This document shows, one piece after another, positions 16,948-25,038 of a DNA stretch of 39,645 nucleotides. The notes below the pieces were generated by a model. The model made no database searches and was not told where the DNA came from. It saw only the letters and a list, made by a program, of their open reading frames with translations. The translations under genes were made by a program, and so were the position numbers. The stretch's first letter is position 1; each line of letters opens with the position of its first letter. The DNA comes from CAZCAC01 sp964496575 (GTDB lineage: Bacteria; Planctomycetota; UBA1135; GCA-002686595), in NCBI GenBank assembly GCA_964496575.1, contig CAZCAC010000081.1, positions 1 to 39,645 on the forward strand. Direction: 5' to 3'.

Positions 16948-18438
16948 ATGAGCGTTCCCCCGTCGAACCCCTACCGGACTCCCCAGCCCCCGTCAGAGCG
17001 CCTCCTGGACGTCCTGACGCTGTCCCTGATCGCCGTCCTGGCGGTGGTCCTGGTCCTCACCCGCGACGGCGACTCCGCCCCCTCCCCCGGCGACCCCCCC
17101 GAGGGTCGGGGCCTGTCCACCTTGCCCCTGTCCCATCAGGGGGTGACCGACGAGGCGCGGCCGGCGGAGGGCGAGACCCCCACCATCGAGCAGATCCTGG
17201 GCATCGACGAGACCGAGCGACGCGAGACTCCGAAGGCCCAATTCAAGGAACTCCCTTTCGAGGTCCTGAGCTCCGGCCTGGCCGACGAGGGAACCTGGCG
17301 GGAGAACCCGCTCCTCGCCGACCTCGACGGCGACGGGTACGACGACCTGGTCGCCTCCAACCGGGAGGAGGACGGCATCAACGTCTGGCGCTCGCTGGAG
17401 GGCGCGGGGTGGGAGCTCATCATCGAGGGGCTCCCCCGCAACCTGATGTACGGCGGCAGCGACGCCGCCGACCTCGACCACGACGGCGACGTCGACCTGG
17501 TCTTCGCCTCGCACAAGCGCTCGACCCGGGTGTTCCTGAACGAGGGGCCCGGTCTGAAGGCGGTCGAGGGAGAAGAGGGCGAGGAGAGGATGGAGGAGAC
17601 GCCCCTGGTCTGGCGCGAGCTGGGCTCCCTGGAGTCCCCCTCCCTGGCCCTCGACTTCACCCTGGGCAACCTGAACGGCGACGAGCACCACGACGCCATC
17701 TCGATCAGCCAGTTCGCCGTGGGCCCGGAGAAGGGGGCCCTCAACGTCTACCTCGGGCGCGGAGACGGCACGTTCGAGCGCATCCACCGGCTCAGGAACG
17801 TGATGGGCAAGAGCCGGAGCGGCCAGCAGGTGGAGCTGGAGGACATCGACCACGACGGCCTCGACGACCTGGTGCTCACCGCGGAGTACGGGGCGCTCGT
17901 CTTCCTGACGCGCCTCGCCGAGGACGGGACGATCTCCTTCGAGGATCGCTCCGAGGGGCTCCCCAAGCCGGTCAACATCGGCAACCTCTTCCGCTCGGTG
18001 GTCGCGGCGGACATCACCGGGGACGGCGAGCTGGAGATCGTCTTCGCCAGCCTCGCCGATCCGGCGATCGACCCCGAGGAACGCAATCACACGGGGGTCT
18101 ACCAGTGGCGCGGTGATCGCTGGGAGCAGATCGACGAGGGGCTCCCCCGCGACCGGGCCTTCCGCGACGTGGAGGCCGCCGACTTCGACGGCGACGGGCA
18201 CACCGACCTGCTCCTGGTCGGCCCGTGGTGGGGAGCCGTGTTCTTCCTCGGCGACGGGACGGGTCGCTTCACCGCCAAGGGGATGCTGCCCGGCAGCCTC
18301 CCGGGGGGCCGCGCCGCGCTCGGCGACGTCGATGGAGACGGCAAGGTGGACATCGCCCTGATCAGCACCGCGACCAAGCGCAACCGCGGCGGCGGCGGGG
18401 TCAACGTCTACCTGAATCGCGACGAGGTCTGGGAGTAG
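16948..18438 (+). CDS. Membrane-anchored FG-GAP/VCBS-repeat propeller protein
   Basis: Encodes 496 residues from the ATG at 16948; the longer frame from 16789 adds low-complexity residues before a clean N terminus (MSVPPSNPYRTPQPPSERLL). A single hydrophobic segment at about residues 20-38 (LDVLTLSLIAVLAVVLVL) is not followed by a clear cleavage site, so it is probably an uncleaved anchor. From about residue 110 on there are at least seven calcium-loop FG-GAP/VCBS motifs: DLDGDGYDDLVAS, DLDHDGDVDLVFAS, NLNGDEHHDAI, DIDHDGLDDLVL, DITGDGELEIVFAS, DFDGDGHTDLLLV and DVDGDGKVDIALI. This predicts a seven-bladed integrin-like propeller on the outer face of the membrane. The ligand is unknown. It converges with a second FG-GAP gene at 18523. 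Confidence 0.88.
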   Translation: MSVPPSNPYRTPQPPSERLLDVLTLSLIAVLAVVLVLTRDGDSAPSPGDPPEGRGLSTLPLSHQGVTDEARPAEGETPTIEQILGIDETERRETPKAQFKELPFEVLSSGLADEGTWRENPLLADLDGDGYDDLVASNREEDGINVWRSLEGAGWELIIEGLPRNLMYGGSDAADLDHDGDVDLVFASHKRSTRVFLNEGPGLKAVEGEEGEERMEETPLVWRELGSLESPSLALDFTLGNLNGDEHHDAISISQFAVGPEKGALNVYLGRGDGTFERIHRLRNVMGKSRSGQQVELEDIDHDGLDDLVLTAEYGALVFLTRLAEDGTISFEDRSEGLPKPVNIGNLFRSVVAADITGDGELEIVFASLADPAIDPEERNHTGVYQWRGDRWEQIDEGLPRDRAFRDVEAADFDGDGHTDLLLVGPWWGAVFFLGDGTGRFTAKGMLPGSLPGGRAALGDVDGDGKVDIALISTATKRNRGGGGVNVYLNRDEVWE

Positions 18439-18464
18439 GCGAGCGGCGACGGAGTCGACGAAGA

Positions 18465-18502
18465 AGCAGGGCTCGGAACGCGTCGGCGTCCCGAGCCCTG
18501 CT
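18465..18502. terminator. Bidirectional hairpin terminator
   Basis: A perfect 12-bp stem, AGCAGGGCTCGG at 18465-18476 with its complement at 18491-18502, encloses a 14-base loop. It lies between two convergent stop codons (18438 and 18523), as expected for a shared terminator. Confidence 0.75.
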
Positions 18503-18522
18503 GTCCGTTCGGGGGAGAGCGC

Positions 18523-20370
18523 TTACTTCCCGCGAGAGATCGCGGAGCCGAACTTGTCGCCCTCGCTGTCGCCGGAGAGGGTGCGGTCGTCCTCGCTCGC
18601 GTCGGCATCGAAGGAGAGATCCTTGCCGCGGAAGAGGTAGACCTTGCCCGACGAGCTCGCGATGCCCGTCGCCGAGGACATCACGTCCGCCATCCCGTCG
18701 CCGTCACAGTCGAGAACCTCGACCGACGAGCCGAAGCCGCCGTTGTTGGCCGCTTCGCCGGTGTAGATCACGTCGCAGAAGTCGGCCAGGTCGTCCATCG
18801 GATCCTCGGTGCCGAGGAAGATGAACACGCGCCCGTTCCGGCTCGCACCGGAGGAGTAGCGGGGCGCGCCGACCATCACGTCGCCGAAGCCGTCGCCGTT
18901 CATGTCGGCGCAGGCGATGTTCGAGCCGAAGCTCGTGTTGCTGAAGTACCCAGCCAGCGCGACATCCGCATTCTCCGCATCCTCGACGTCGAAGTCGGGG
19001 CGACCGAGGAAGACGTAGACGCAGCCGTTGGAGTAGCCGGTGATGTTGGCCTCGGGCGCACCAACCATCAGGTCCTCGACGCCGTCACCGTTGAAGTCAC
19101 CGCCGGCGATCGAGCAGCCGAACATGTCGCCGTTCGCTTCCGCCATGATCCGGAGGTCGGCATCCTGACCGGTGCCCGACTCCAGGTCCTCGGCGAAGAA
19201 CACGTAGACGTGACCGCCGAAGGAGTGCGACGACCAGGTGGCCGCCTCGGAAATCGCCAGGTCGCCGAGCCCGTCCGCGTCGACGTCCGCGATGCCCACG
19301 GCCGACCCGAGGTTCCGGCCGCTCTTCACGCCGATGATCGTCACCAGCGCGTCGGCGGCGGAGGTGTCGGTGAGGGCGTCGCTGCCGAGGAACAGGTAGG
19401 CGCGACCGGCGTCGCGCAACGGGTCCCACTCGCCGGGCTTGGCGTCCGCGCCGGGGGCTCCGACCAGGATGTCCAGGAGCCCGTCGCCGGAGACGTCCCC
19501 GAGGGCGAGGGAGGTGCCGAAGTGATCCGCGACGTCGCCGAAGACCCCGGGCTCGATCCCCTCGGCGCTCAGGATGACGTCCGCCTCGCCGAGGTCCAGC
19601 TGCGCCGCTTCGGGCAGCGGGCCGAAGAAGATCGCCACGACACCGGCGTCCTCGGAGGGCTGGTCGGCGTAGGGCGCGCCGGTCAGGAGGTCGTCGTGGC
19701 CGTCGCCGTTGACGTCCCCGGACGCGATCACCGTACCGAGCTGGTCGCCGGCGTCGATGCCGGTGACCGTCACGTCAGCCTCGACCGCGGGCGCGTCACC
19801 GAGCGTCGCGGAATCCTCGACCCCGTAGAAGACGTAGACGGTGCCCGCCTGGTCGCCGCCGGCGTCGTCGCGCGGCGCCGCGATGACCACGTCGGGGAAA
19901 CCGTCGGAGTTGAGGTCGCTGATGATCTCGGCGGTCGCCAGGTAGTGGAATCCCGCGCCGAGCGCGCCGATCCCTCTCGAGTTCTCGACCTGGACCACGA
20001 CGATGGTGTCATCGACGCCCGCGGGGGTCACCGCGTTGATCGTGGTGTCGTCCACCACGACCACGTCGGTCGCCGCCAGGCCGCCGAAGGTCACCGAGGT
20101 GGCGCCGATCACGTCCTCGAGGAAGCCGGAACCGGTGATCACCACGTTGGTGCCCCCCTGGGGGGAACCGGTGGTCGGGTTGACGACGCTCACCGCCGGG
20201 GGCGGCGGAGCCTCGGGGGCGTTCCCGCCGTCGTCCTGGCCGGCGGGCGCACCGCCCCCACCACCACCGCAGCCGATGGTCAGGGACAGCGCGGCGGCGA
20301 GGAGGGGAAGGCTCAGCCGACGCCAGAGGGGGAATTGCGTTCCTCGCTGGGAATGGATCGAGGTGCTCAT
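18523..20370 (-). CDS. Lipoprotein with IPT/TIG domain and FG-GAP propeller
   Basis: Encodes 615 residues from the ATG at 20370. The signal peptide has a lipobox (LTIGC, Cys34) followed by a glycine run and a Pro/Gly/Ala tether, so it should be lipid-anchored outside the cytoplasm. Residues about 60-145 are an IPT/TIG immunoglobulin-like domain (VVNPTTGSPQGGTNVVITGS, then FGGLAATDV). The rest holds seven integrin-alpha type FG-GAP repeats with calcium loops: DLNSDGFPDVVIAAP, DVNGDGHDDLLTGAP, DVSGDGLLDILVGAP, DVDADGLGDLAIS, DFNGDGVEDLMVGAP, DMNGDGFGDVMVGAP and DCDGDGMADVMSS. The A-A/G-P residues after the loops distinguish it from the VCBS style of its convergent neighbour. Adhesion or ligand binding is inferred from the architecture only. 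A longer start at 20514 would mask the signal. Confidence 0.92.
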   Translation of the reverse strand: MSTSIHSQRGTQFPLWRRLSLPLLAAALSLTIGCGGGGGGAPAGQDDGGNAPEAPPPPAVSVVNPTTGSPQGGTNVVITGSGFLEDVIGATSVTFGGLAATDVVVVDDTTINAVTPAGVDDTIVVVQVENSRGIGALGAGFHYLATAEIISDLNSDGFPDVVIAAPRDDAGGDQAGTVYVFYGVEDSATLGDAPAVEADVTVTGIDAGDQLGTVIASGDVNGDGHDDLLTGAPYADQPSEDAGVVAIFFGPLPEAAQLDLGEADVILSAEGIEPGVFGDVADHFGTSLALGDVSGDGLLDILVGAPGADAKPGEWDPLRDAGRAYLFLGSDALTDTSAADALVTIIGVKSGRNLGSAVGIADVDADGLGDLAISEAATWSSHSFGGHVYVFFAEDLESGTGQDADLRIMAEANGDMFGCSIAGGDFNGDGVEDLMVGAPEANITGYSNGCVYVFLGRPDFDVEDAENADVALAGYFSNTSFGSNIACADMNGDGFGDVMVGAPRYSSGASRNGRVFIFLGTEDPMDDLADFCDVIYTGEAANNGGFGSSVEVLDCDGDGMADVMSSATGIASSSGKVYLFRGKDLSFDADASEDDRTLSGDSEGDKFGSAISRGK

Positions 20371-20675
20371 CGGATTGTTCTTTCTCGATTGCGCCCGCCG
20401 AAATTGGGAAGAGGAACCCGAAACGGGGTCGGATTCGAGATCGGCGGGCTGATAGGAGGGGCCTCCAGAGGCCCTATACGAAACTGCATTGGGACAGAGG
20501 TGCTCGCGACACACGTCTCTCGGCGCGGGTCGCCCAGTTGAGCACAGCCCAAAGTTAGCATGCCTTTCCTCAAGCTGGGAAAGGACTTAGTAGGAAATTT
20601 TATTTAGCCCCGCACCGTCCTGGAGCTTCCTGCCGGAGCCTCGCGAGGGGCTCCTGGGGGCCGCTGAGGGCGGCC
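20371..20675. other. Intergenic region with leader hairpin
   Basis: On the minus strand this lies downstream of the TPR lipoprotein gene and upstream of the TIG/FG-GAP gene. Directly after the TPR stop codon is a GGCCGC/GCGGCC hairpin, a possible terminator. An AT-richer patch at about 20580-20610 and a 7-bp stem CCTTTCC/GGAAAGG (20563-20584) mark the likely promoter or leader of the downstream gene. I cannot define the -35 and -10 elements. Confidence 0.45.
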
Positions 20676-21728
20676 TTATTCGCCGTCCGGGTCCTCCTTC
20701 TCGACCTTCTGAGCCTCCTTCTCGGCCCGCTCCCGCGCCTCGCGAGCCAGGCGGTTCTGCTCCTCGAAGTTCGCCCCCACCGGCGGGGCCGGCCGCTTGA
20801 CCTTCTCCGGCTTGGGGAGCATCCCGGCGGCTTCCATCTCCTCCTGGAGGGCCCGGGCGGCGCGCCGGTACTTGTCCTCGATCCGCGGCGGGTTCTGCCC
20901 GTACTTGAGCGCGTAGGTGTAGTACAGCCTGGCGGCCTGAGCATCGCCGAAGACCATCTCGCAGTCCCCGAGGATCTCCCAGACCCGCCAGTCCTCCTCG
21001 ACCCCTGCGAGCGCGTTCACCGCGTCACGAACCTCGATCGCCCGCTCCTCGGAGCCGGGGGCCTGATCCAGGCGGGCGCGGGCGAGCTCGCGCAGCACGT
21101 GCGTGGGCGCGTCTCCCCGTTCGACGATCCCCTGCAGCAGCGCCTCCGCGCGGGGGAGGTCCCCGCGGGCGGTGGCCAGCACGGCCAGGTTGTACTCGAT
21201 GTCGGTCGCGGGGGCGCCGGCCGCGCGGGCGCGCTCGAGCTCCGCCTCGGCTCCGGCGAAGTCCTGCAGGATCCCCTTCAGCACGGCGAGCTCCAGGGCC
21301 AGCTCCCCATCGCTCGCGCCCGCGGTGCGGGCCGCCTCGAGGACCGACAGCGACTTCTCCGGGAGACGGAGCGCCTGGTACAGGCGCGCCAGCCTCAGGC
21401 TCAGCTCGACCGCCTCGGGGTGCTTCGACAGCGCCTCGCGCAGCACCTTCTCCGCCTTGGGCAGCTCGCCCTGCCCCTCGCGAGCGATCGCCAGGCGCAA
21501 CGCCTCGTCCGCGCTGCACTGGCCCGCGTCGAAGCGCGGTTGCAGCGCGCCGACCACCTCGGCGTGGCGCCCCTCGATGAGCATCGACTCGATCTCCGCG
21601 CTGTCCACGCCGTCCTCGGCGGCGGCGGGAGCGACGGGGTCGGAGCTCTCGTTCGCGCTCTCGCCACAGGCGAAGAACAGGAGCACGGCGAGCAGGATGA
21701 AGACGACGAGGGCGGGAAGGGACTTCAT
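20676..21728 (-). CDS. TPR-repeat lipoprotein
   Basis: Encodes 350 residues from the ATG at 21728. The N terminus is a lipoprotein signal with a strong hydrophobic core (LVVFILLAVLLFFAC, Cys21). After a short acidic tether comes an all-helical region of tetratricopeptide-like repeats (IESMLIEGRHAEVVGAL, ALRLAIAREGQGELPKAEKV, AVELSLRLARLYQAL, ELALELAVLKGILQDF, IEYNLAVLATARGDLPRAEA). Later comes YYTYALKYGQNPPRIEDKYR. The C-terminal 50 residues are lysine- and glutamate-rich and probably form a coiled coil or are disordered. TPR lipoproteins usually scaffold complexes at the membrane; the partner here is unknown. It follows the NHL-like gene at 21894 on the same strand, but with terminator-like hairpins between, so co-transcription is doubtful. 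Confidence 0.85.
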   Translation of the reverse strand: MKSLPALVVFILLAVLLFFACGESANESSDPVAPAAAEDGVDSAEIESMLIEGRHAEVVGALQPRFDAGQCSADEALRLAIAREGQGELPKAEKVLREALSKHPEAVELSLRLARLYQALRLPEKSLSVLEAARTAGASDGELALELAVLKGILQDFAGAEAELERARAAGAPATDIEYNLAVLATARGDLPRAEALLQGIVERGDAPTHVLRELARARLDQAPGSEERAIEVRDAVNALAGVEEDWRVWEILGDCEMVFGDAQAARLYYTYALKYGQNPPRIEDKYRRAARALQEEMEAAGMLPKPEKVKRPAPPVGANFEEQNRLAREARERAEKEAQKVEKEDPDGE

Positions 21729-21825
21729 GACTGGTTCATGACTGGGCTCGAACGCACGGAACGGAGCTGGCGCGGGGCGTGGAATCCCCGCGCTCCTCGG
21801 TGGAGTATCCCCCACTACGGGCCCC

Positions 21826-21889
21826 CCGGCAAAAAAGCCGGTGAGAATTACCGCTTTCCGTCGGGGCGCCCCCCTCGGGGCGCCCCCCC
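21826..21889 (-). terminator. Tandem GC-rich hairpins after the NHL-like gene
   Basis: Just downstream (minus strand) of the stop at 21894 there is an exact 14-base tandem duplication (21861-21874 and 21875-21888), each unit containing the palindrome GGGGCGCCCC. About 20 bases further is a stem-loop CCGGC-T6-GCCGG (21826-21841 on the plus strand as CCGGC-A6-GCCGG). Together they form a likely terminator array before the TPR lipoprotein gene. Confidence 0.6.
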
Positions 21890-21893
21890 GGTT

Positions 21894-24497
21894 TCAGTTG
21901 CCGTCGATGTCGTCGGGCAGGAGGCCGCCATTGTCCTGGCTGCAGTACTCGAAGGGCAGATCCGCGACGCCGTAGCTGCCGACGTGCTCGACCAGGACGG
22001 CGTAGAACGCCGGATTGGGGATCGATACCGAGGGCGAGGTGGCGAAGGCGCCGTCGATCCGGAACCAGCCGGACTCGCGCCCTTCCGCCCCCAGGATCTC
22101 CTCGCCGTCGTTGGCGGTGTACTCGCTCAGGAACTCGTTGCCGAAGATCCCCGAGATCTCGAGCAGCGGCACCTTCTCCCAGCAGTAGAAGGTGTGCTCG
22201 CCGGAGAAGATCTCCTCGTTGTCGTTGTAGATCAGGAAGTCGACGGTCGTCTCGAAGTGCACCCCACCGGTGAGGCCGATGAGGATCAGCTCGCTGTTGA
22301 AGGCGCCATTCCCGCCGCCCTGGCCCCGGGGACCGGGAGCGCCGTCGCTCTGGCCGAGGAAGCGCGGGACCAGGATCGAGTCCGGAGCCATTTCGTACTC
22401 CTGGTCGTCGAGGTCGAGCACTCCGTCGCCGTCGAGGTCGGTGAGACCGCCGACACCCAGACCGGCGAAGACCACCGGGTTCATGCCGTAGTCGAAGGTG
22501 TCGAGACCGCTGATGGTCATCTGGCTGCCGATCAGCACGTTGCGCGCCAGCGGTTCACCGGTGCGCGGGTCCTTGACGAACACGTAGGCGTAGCCGCGGT
22601 CGTCCTCGGGACTGTGCGCGGCGGTGAGCAGGGTCAACGTGTCGCAGGGGGTCAGCACCTCGGTGCGGTTGAACTCCCGGCAATCGGCCTCGTTGATGTA
22701 CATGAACTCGATCGTCAGGTCTTCCTCGGCGTCGCAGTCGACGTGAGTGACGGTGAAGATCGAGACCAGGCCCTGGCGGTTGTCGTACTCGGGGAAGAGC
22801 AGGAGGCTCCCCGGCTTCCGGCGGTTCGGCCGGATGCAATCGGCGACCTGACCGGTCTCCCCCTCGACGGTGAGATCGAGGAGAATCGGCGATTGGTCCA
22901 GGATCTCGTCCTTTTCGAAGCGCGCCTGGGTCTGGATGTACCGCCCCGTTCCGGAGAAGCCGCCGTCGTTCGTGACCGGCAGCCAGGGCAACCCTTCGAG
23001 GGCCGCTGCGTCGTCGGAGACGCGCGCGAACACCTCGATCGTGCCGACGGGGTCGGGTTCCCTGTTCCACTTCACGTTGAACCAGTCGACCCCGGCCTCG
23101 CCGCCGTCGGTGGTGACCTGCCAGTAGCCGTCCTGGAGGGTGGACTCGTAGGCCACCGTGCCGGTCATGTCGCTGATGTTGAAGGGTTGCGAGCCCGCGC
23201 CGAGGGGGACGATCATGTCGACGCTGTCGATCGTCGGATCGATGCGCATGATGTCGTCGGAGCCCTGGTTGCACACCCACATGAACCCGAAAGCGTCGAC
23301 GGCCAGGCCGTTGGGCTGCATCCCCACCGGGATTTGCGCCAGCAGGGTGCCGTCGTTGCGCATGCGGAAGACCTCGCCGGTCAGCGCGTCGGCGGCCCAG
23401 ATCGTATCGTCGGCGGGTAGCACCGCGACGCCGTGGAGGAAGACCGCGCCGGTTACGGGGTAGGTGTTCAACACGGCGCCGGTGGCGTCGAGCTCGGCGA
23501 GGTCACCCGTTCCGCCCACCCACAGGAAGCCGGCGGAGTCGATCGCGATCCCCCGGGGGTCGTTCATCACCGAGGTGCAGCCCAGCGGCAGCCCCACCGC
23601 CGGGTCGTAGCGCATCACCTGGTCCTCGCCCTGGGAGACCGACCACAGGAGGCCGGCGGAGTCGACCAGGCCGGAGAAGCCTCCGCAGGCCTGGAAGGTG
23701 AGGAAGCCGTCGGACAGGATCGAGCCGTCGTCCCCGTCGAGGTGATCGAAGCAGGTCGGGAAGCCCGGGTAGCCGCCGACCCAGACGTCGCTCGCGCTGT
23801 CGATCGAGATGTGGCGGATGTTGGGGCAGTTGGTCTTCTGGTAGACCAGGATGCACTCGTCGTCGGCGTCCTCGACCAGGGCGGGGCCGCCGCCCGCCCC
23901 GCCGTCGCCGTCGGTCACGTTGATCCAGCGGTGGATGTCGCCGAGCCCCCGGGAGGTCCGGATCAGACCGTCCCCGTCGCGGTCGACCGCGGTGGAGTAC
24001 TCGAACGGCGGCTTGAGGTACTCGCCGTTGGCATCGGGATTGCCCGAGCCGTCGACCCGCTGTCCGCCGATCACCAGGCCGATCTTGACGACCGAGCCCA
24101 CGAGGCCGGCCACGTCCTCGGCGCGGTTTCCGACCCAGGTGTTGCCGAACGCGTCGACGGTGGCCCGCGAGGGGTCGGTGGCCTCCCCCTCCGGCGCCGT
24201 CCGGTACTCGCCGAGGATCTGCCCGGTCTGCACGTCGATCCGCACCATCGTGCCGTTGCCCGAGTTGGCCACGCTGATGAAGGGGAACGGAGTCGCCTCG
24301 GTCCCCAGCTGCAGCTGGTCGTTGTTCGGGGCGTCGTGGTTGACGTTGAGGAGTATCCCCTCGTCGAAGTCGGCGTCGGTGGTGTACTCCCGCGACTGAG
24401 CGGTGGCGACCGCCCCGAGCAGCAGCGCACAGAGGGCGGCGGAGAGACCGGCGCGCGGTCCCCGCGCCGGGTGATCCAGCGTGTATTGGCGTGTCAT
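21894..24497 (-). CDS. Secreted NHL-like propeller protein with C-terminal PRFLGQ-type domain (copy D)
   Basis: Encodes 867 residues. The ATG at 24497 has GGAGGA eight bases upstream and gives a signal peptide ending ATAQS. Residues about 35-430 read like an NHL/Vgb/SMP-30-type six-bladed propeller: repeated I-A/S-V/I-D-x-A/S-G-x-x-W-V-G/C motifs (IAIDSAGFLWVGG, LAVDAFGFMWVCN, ISIDSASDVWVGG). Residues about 440-555 form a beta-sandwich-like segment (WFNVKWNREPDPVGTIEVF, GRYIQTQARFEKDE). The last 308 residues (about 560-867) are the family domain: LLLFPEYDNRQG, DCREFNRTE, DTLTLLTAAHSPED, LVPRFLGQ followed by a glycine-rich insert, EHTFYCW, LLEISGIF, VADLPFEYCSQDNGGLLP. The ending closely matches that of the Ig-repeat protein at 2251. 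Function is unknown. Confidence 0.9.
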   Translation of the reverse strand: MTRQYTLDHPARGPRAGLSAALCALLLGAVATAQSREYTTDADFDEGILLNVNHDAPNNDQLQLGTEATPFPFISVANSGNGTMVRIDVQTGQILGEYRTAPEGEATDPSRATVDAFGNTWVGNRAEDVAGLVGSVVKIGLVIGGQRVDGSGNPDANGEYLKPPFEYSTAVDRDGDGLIRTSRGLGDIHRWINVTDGDGGAGGGPALVEDADDECILVYQKTNCPNIRHISIDSASDVWVGGYPGFPTCFDHLDGDDGSILSDGFLTFQACGGFSGLVDSAGLLWSVSQGEDQVMRYDPAVGLPLGCTSVMNDPRGIAIDSAGFLWVGGTGDLAELDATGAVLNTYPVTGAVFLHGVAVLPADDTIWAADALTGEVFRMRNDGTLLAQIPVGMQPNGLAVDAFGFMWVCNQGSDDIMRIDPTIDSVDMIVPLGAGSQPFNISDMTGTVAYESTLQDGYWQVTTDGGEAGVDWFNVKWNREPDPVGTIEVFARVSDDAAALEGLPWLPVTNDGGFSGTGRYIQTQARFEKDEILDQSPILLDLTVEGETGQVADCIRPNRRKPGSLLLFPEYDNRQGLVSIFTVTHVDCDAEEDLTIEFMYINEADCREFNRTEVLTPCDTLTLLTAAHSPEDDRGYAYVFVKDPRTGEPLARNVLIGSQMTISGLDTFDYGMNPVVFAGLGVGGLTDLDGDGVLDLDDQEYEMAPDSILVPRFLGQSDGAPGPRGQGGGNGAFNSELILIGLTGGVHFETTVDFLIYNDNEEIFSGEHTFYCWEKVPLLEISGIFGNEFLSEYTANDGEEILGAEGRESGWFRIDGAFATSPSVSIPNPAFYAVLVEHVGSYGVADLPFEYCSQDNGGLLPDDIDGN

Positions 24498-25038
24498 CGA
24501 GCTATTCCTCCAGGGCCGTCGAGCGGGGTGATTCCCGCCCTTCGCGACGGCAGCCCTCTCGCCGGTGATCCGGGACTCCGGTAGCGCCGGGCGGGCACCG
24601 GCCGGGGTGCTCACGACGAGCGCCCGTTCTCGACCTCCCCCGCGGACAGCCCCCCCTCCGGGGGTCGACCGACCTCTCCTTCAACTGGAGACCCTGCTAT
24701 AGTCTATTCGGATACTTGTGGTCCCTTGATCGCCGGCTCAGACGGCGTGTTTTAGGATATTTCAAACCGGCCCCGACGAGGTGTCAAGAGGCCCAGAGCG
24801 TTTTGTCCGCGGCCCGAGCTCCCCTGGCCGCCCTCGTGGAGCGATTCTCCCTGGAATTCACTCCCCCTTCACCGAGACCCCTCGCGCGGATTCGCCCGGG
24901 GGCTAGACTGGTACTTCTCGCCGCCCCCGACCGCGGATCCCCATCGGGTCGGTCGCGACGCGCCGGGGCCCCTCGTGCCGCCGGCGCCCCCCCACAGATC
25001 GAGACATCCCGGATTTCCTCCACACCTTTCGAATTCCA
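24498..25038. other. Divergent promoter region
   Basis: This 541-bp stretch lies between two divergent secreted-protein genes. An AT-rich island at about 24695-24770 contrasts with its GC-rich flanks and is the likely promoter area for both. A TATAGT hexamer lies at 24698-24703 and a TTGATC at about 24726, but I cannot pair them with partners at the usual spacing. The right part reads through in an open frame with no protein character. Confidence 0.45.

Noticed and set aside
16527..18116. A 529-codon plus-strand frame overlapping the FG-GAP gene
   Set aside because: The FG-GAP frame contains clear calcium-loop repeats, whereas this frame is Arg/Pro/Gly low complexity and shares the same DNA in another phase.
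21727..21741. A four-residue frame ATGAACCAGTCATGA overlapping the start of the TPR lipoprotein
   Set aside because: It looks like a leader peptide with an ATGA overlap, but it arises from a short direct repeat and has no ribosome binding site; it is too small to support.
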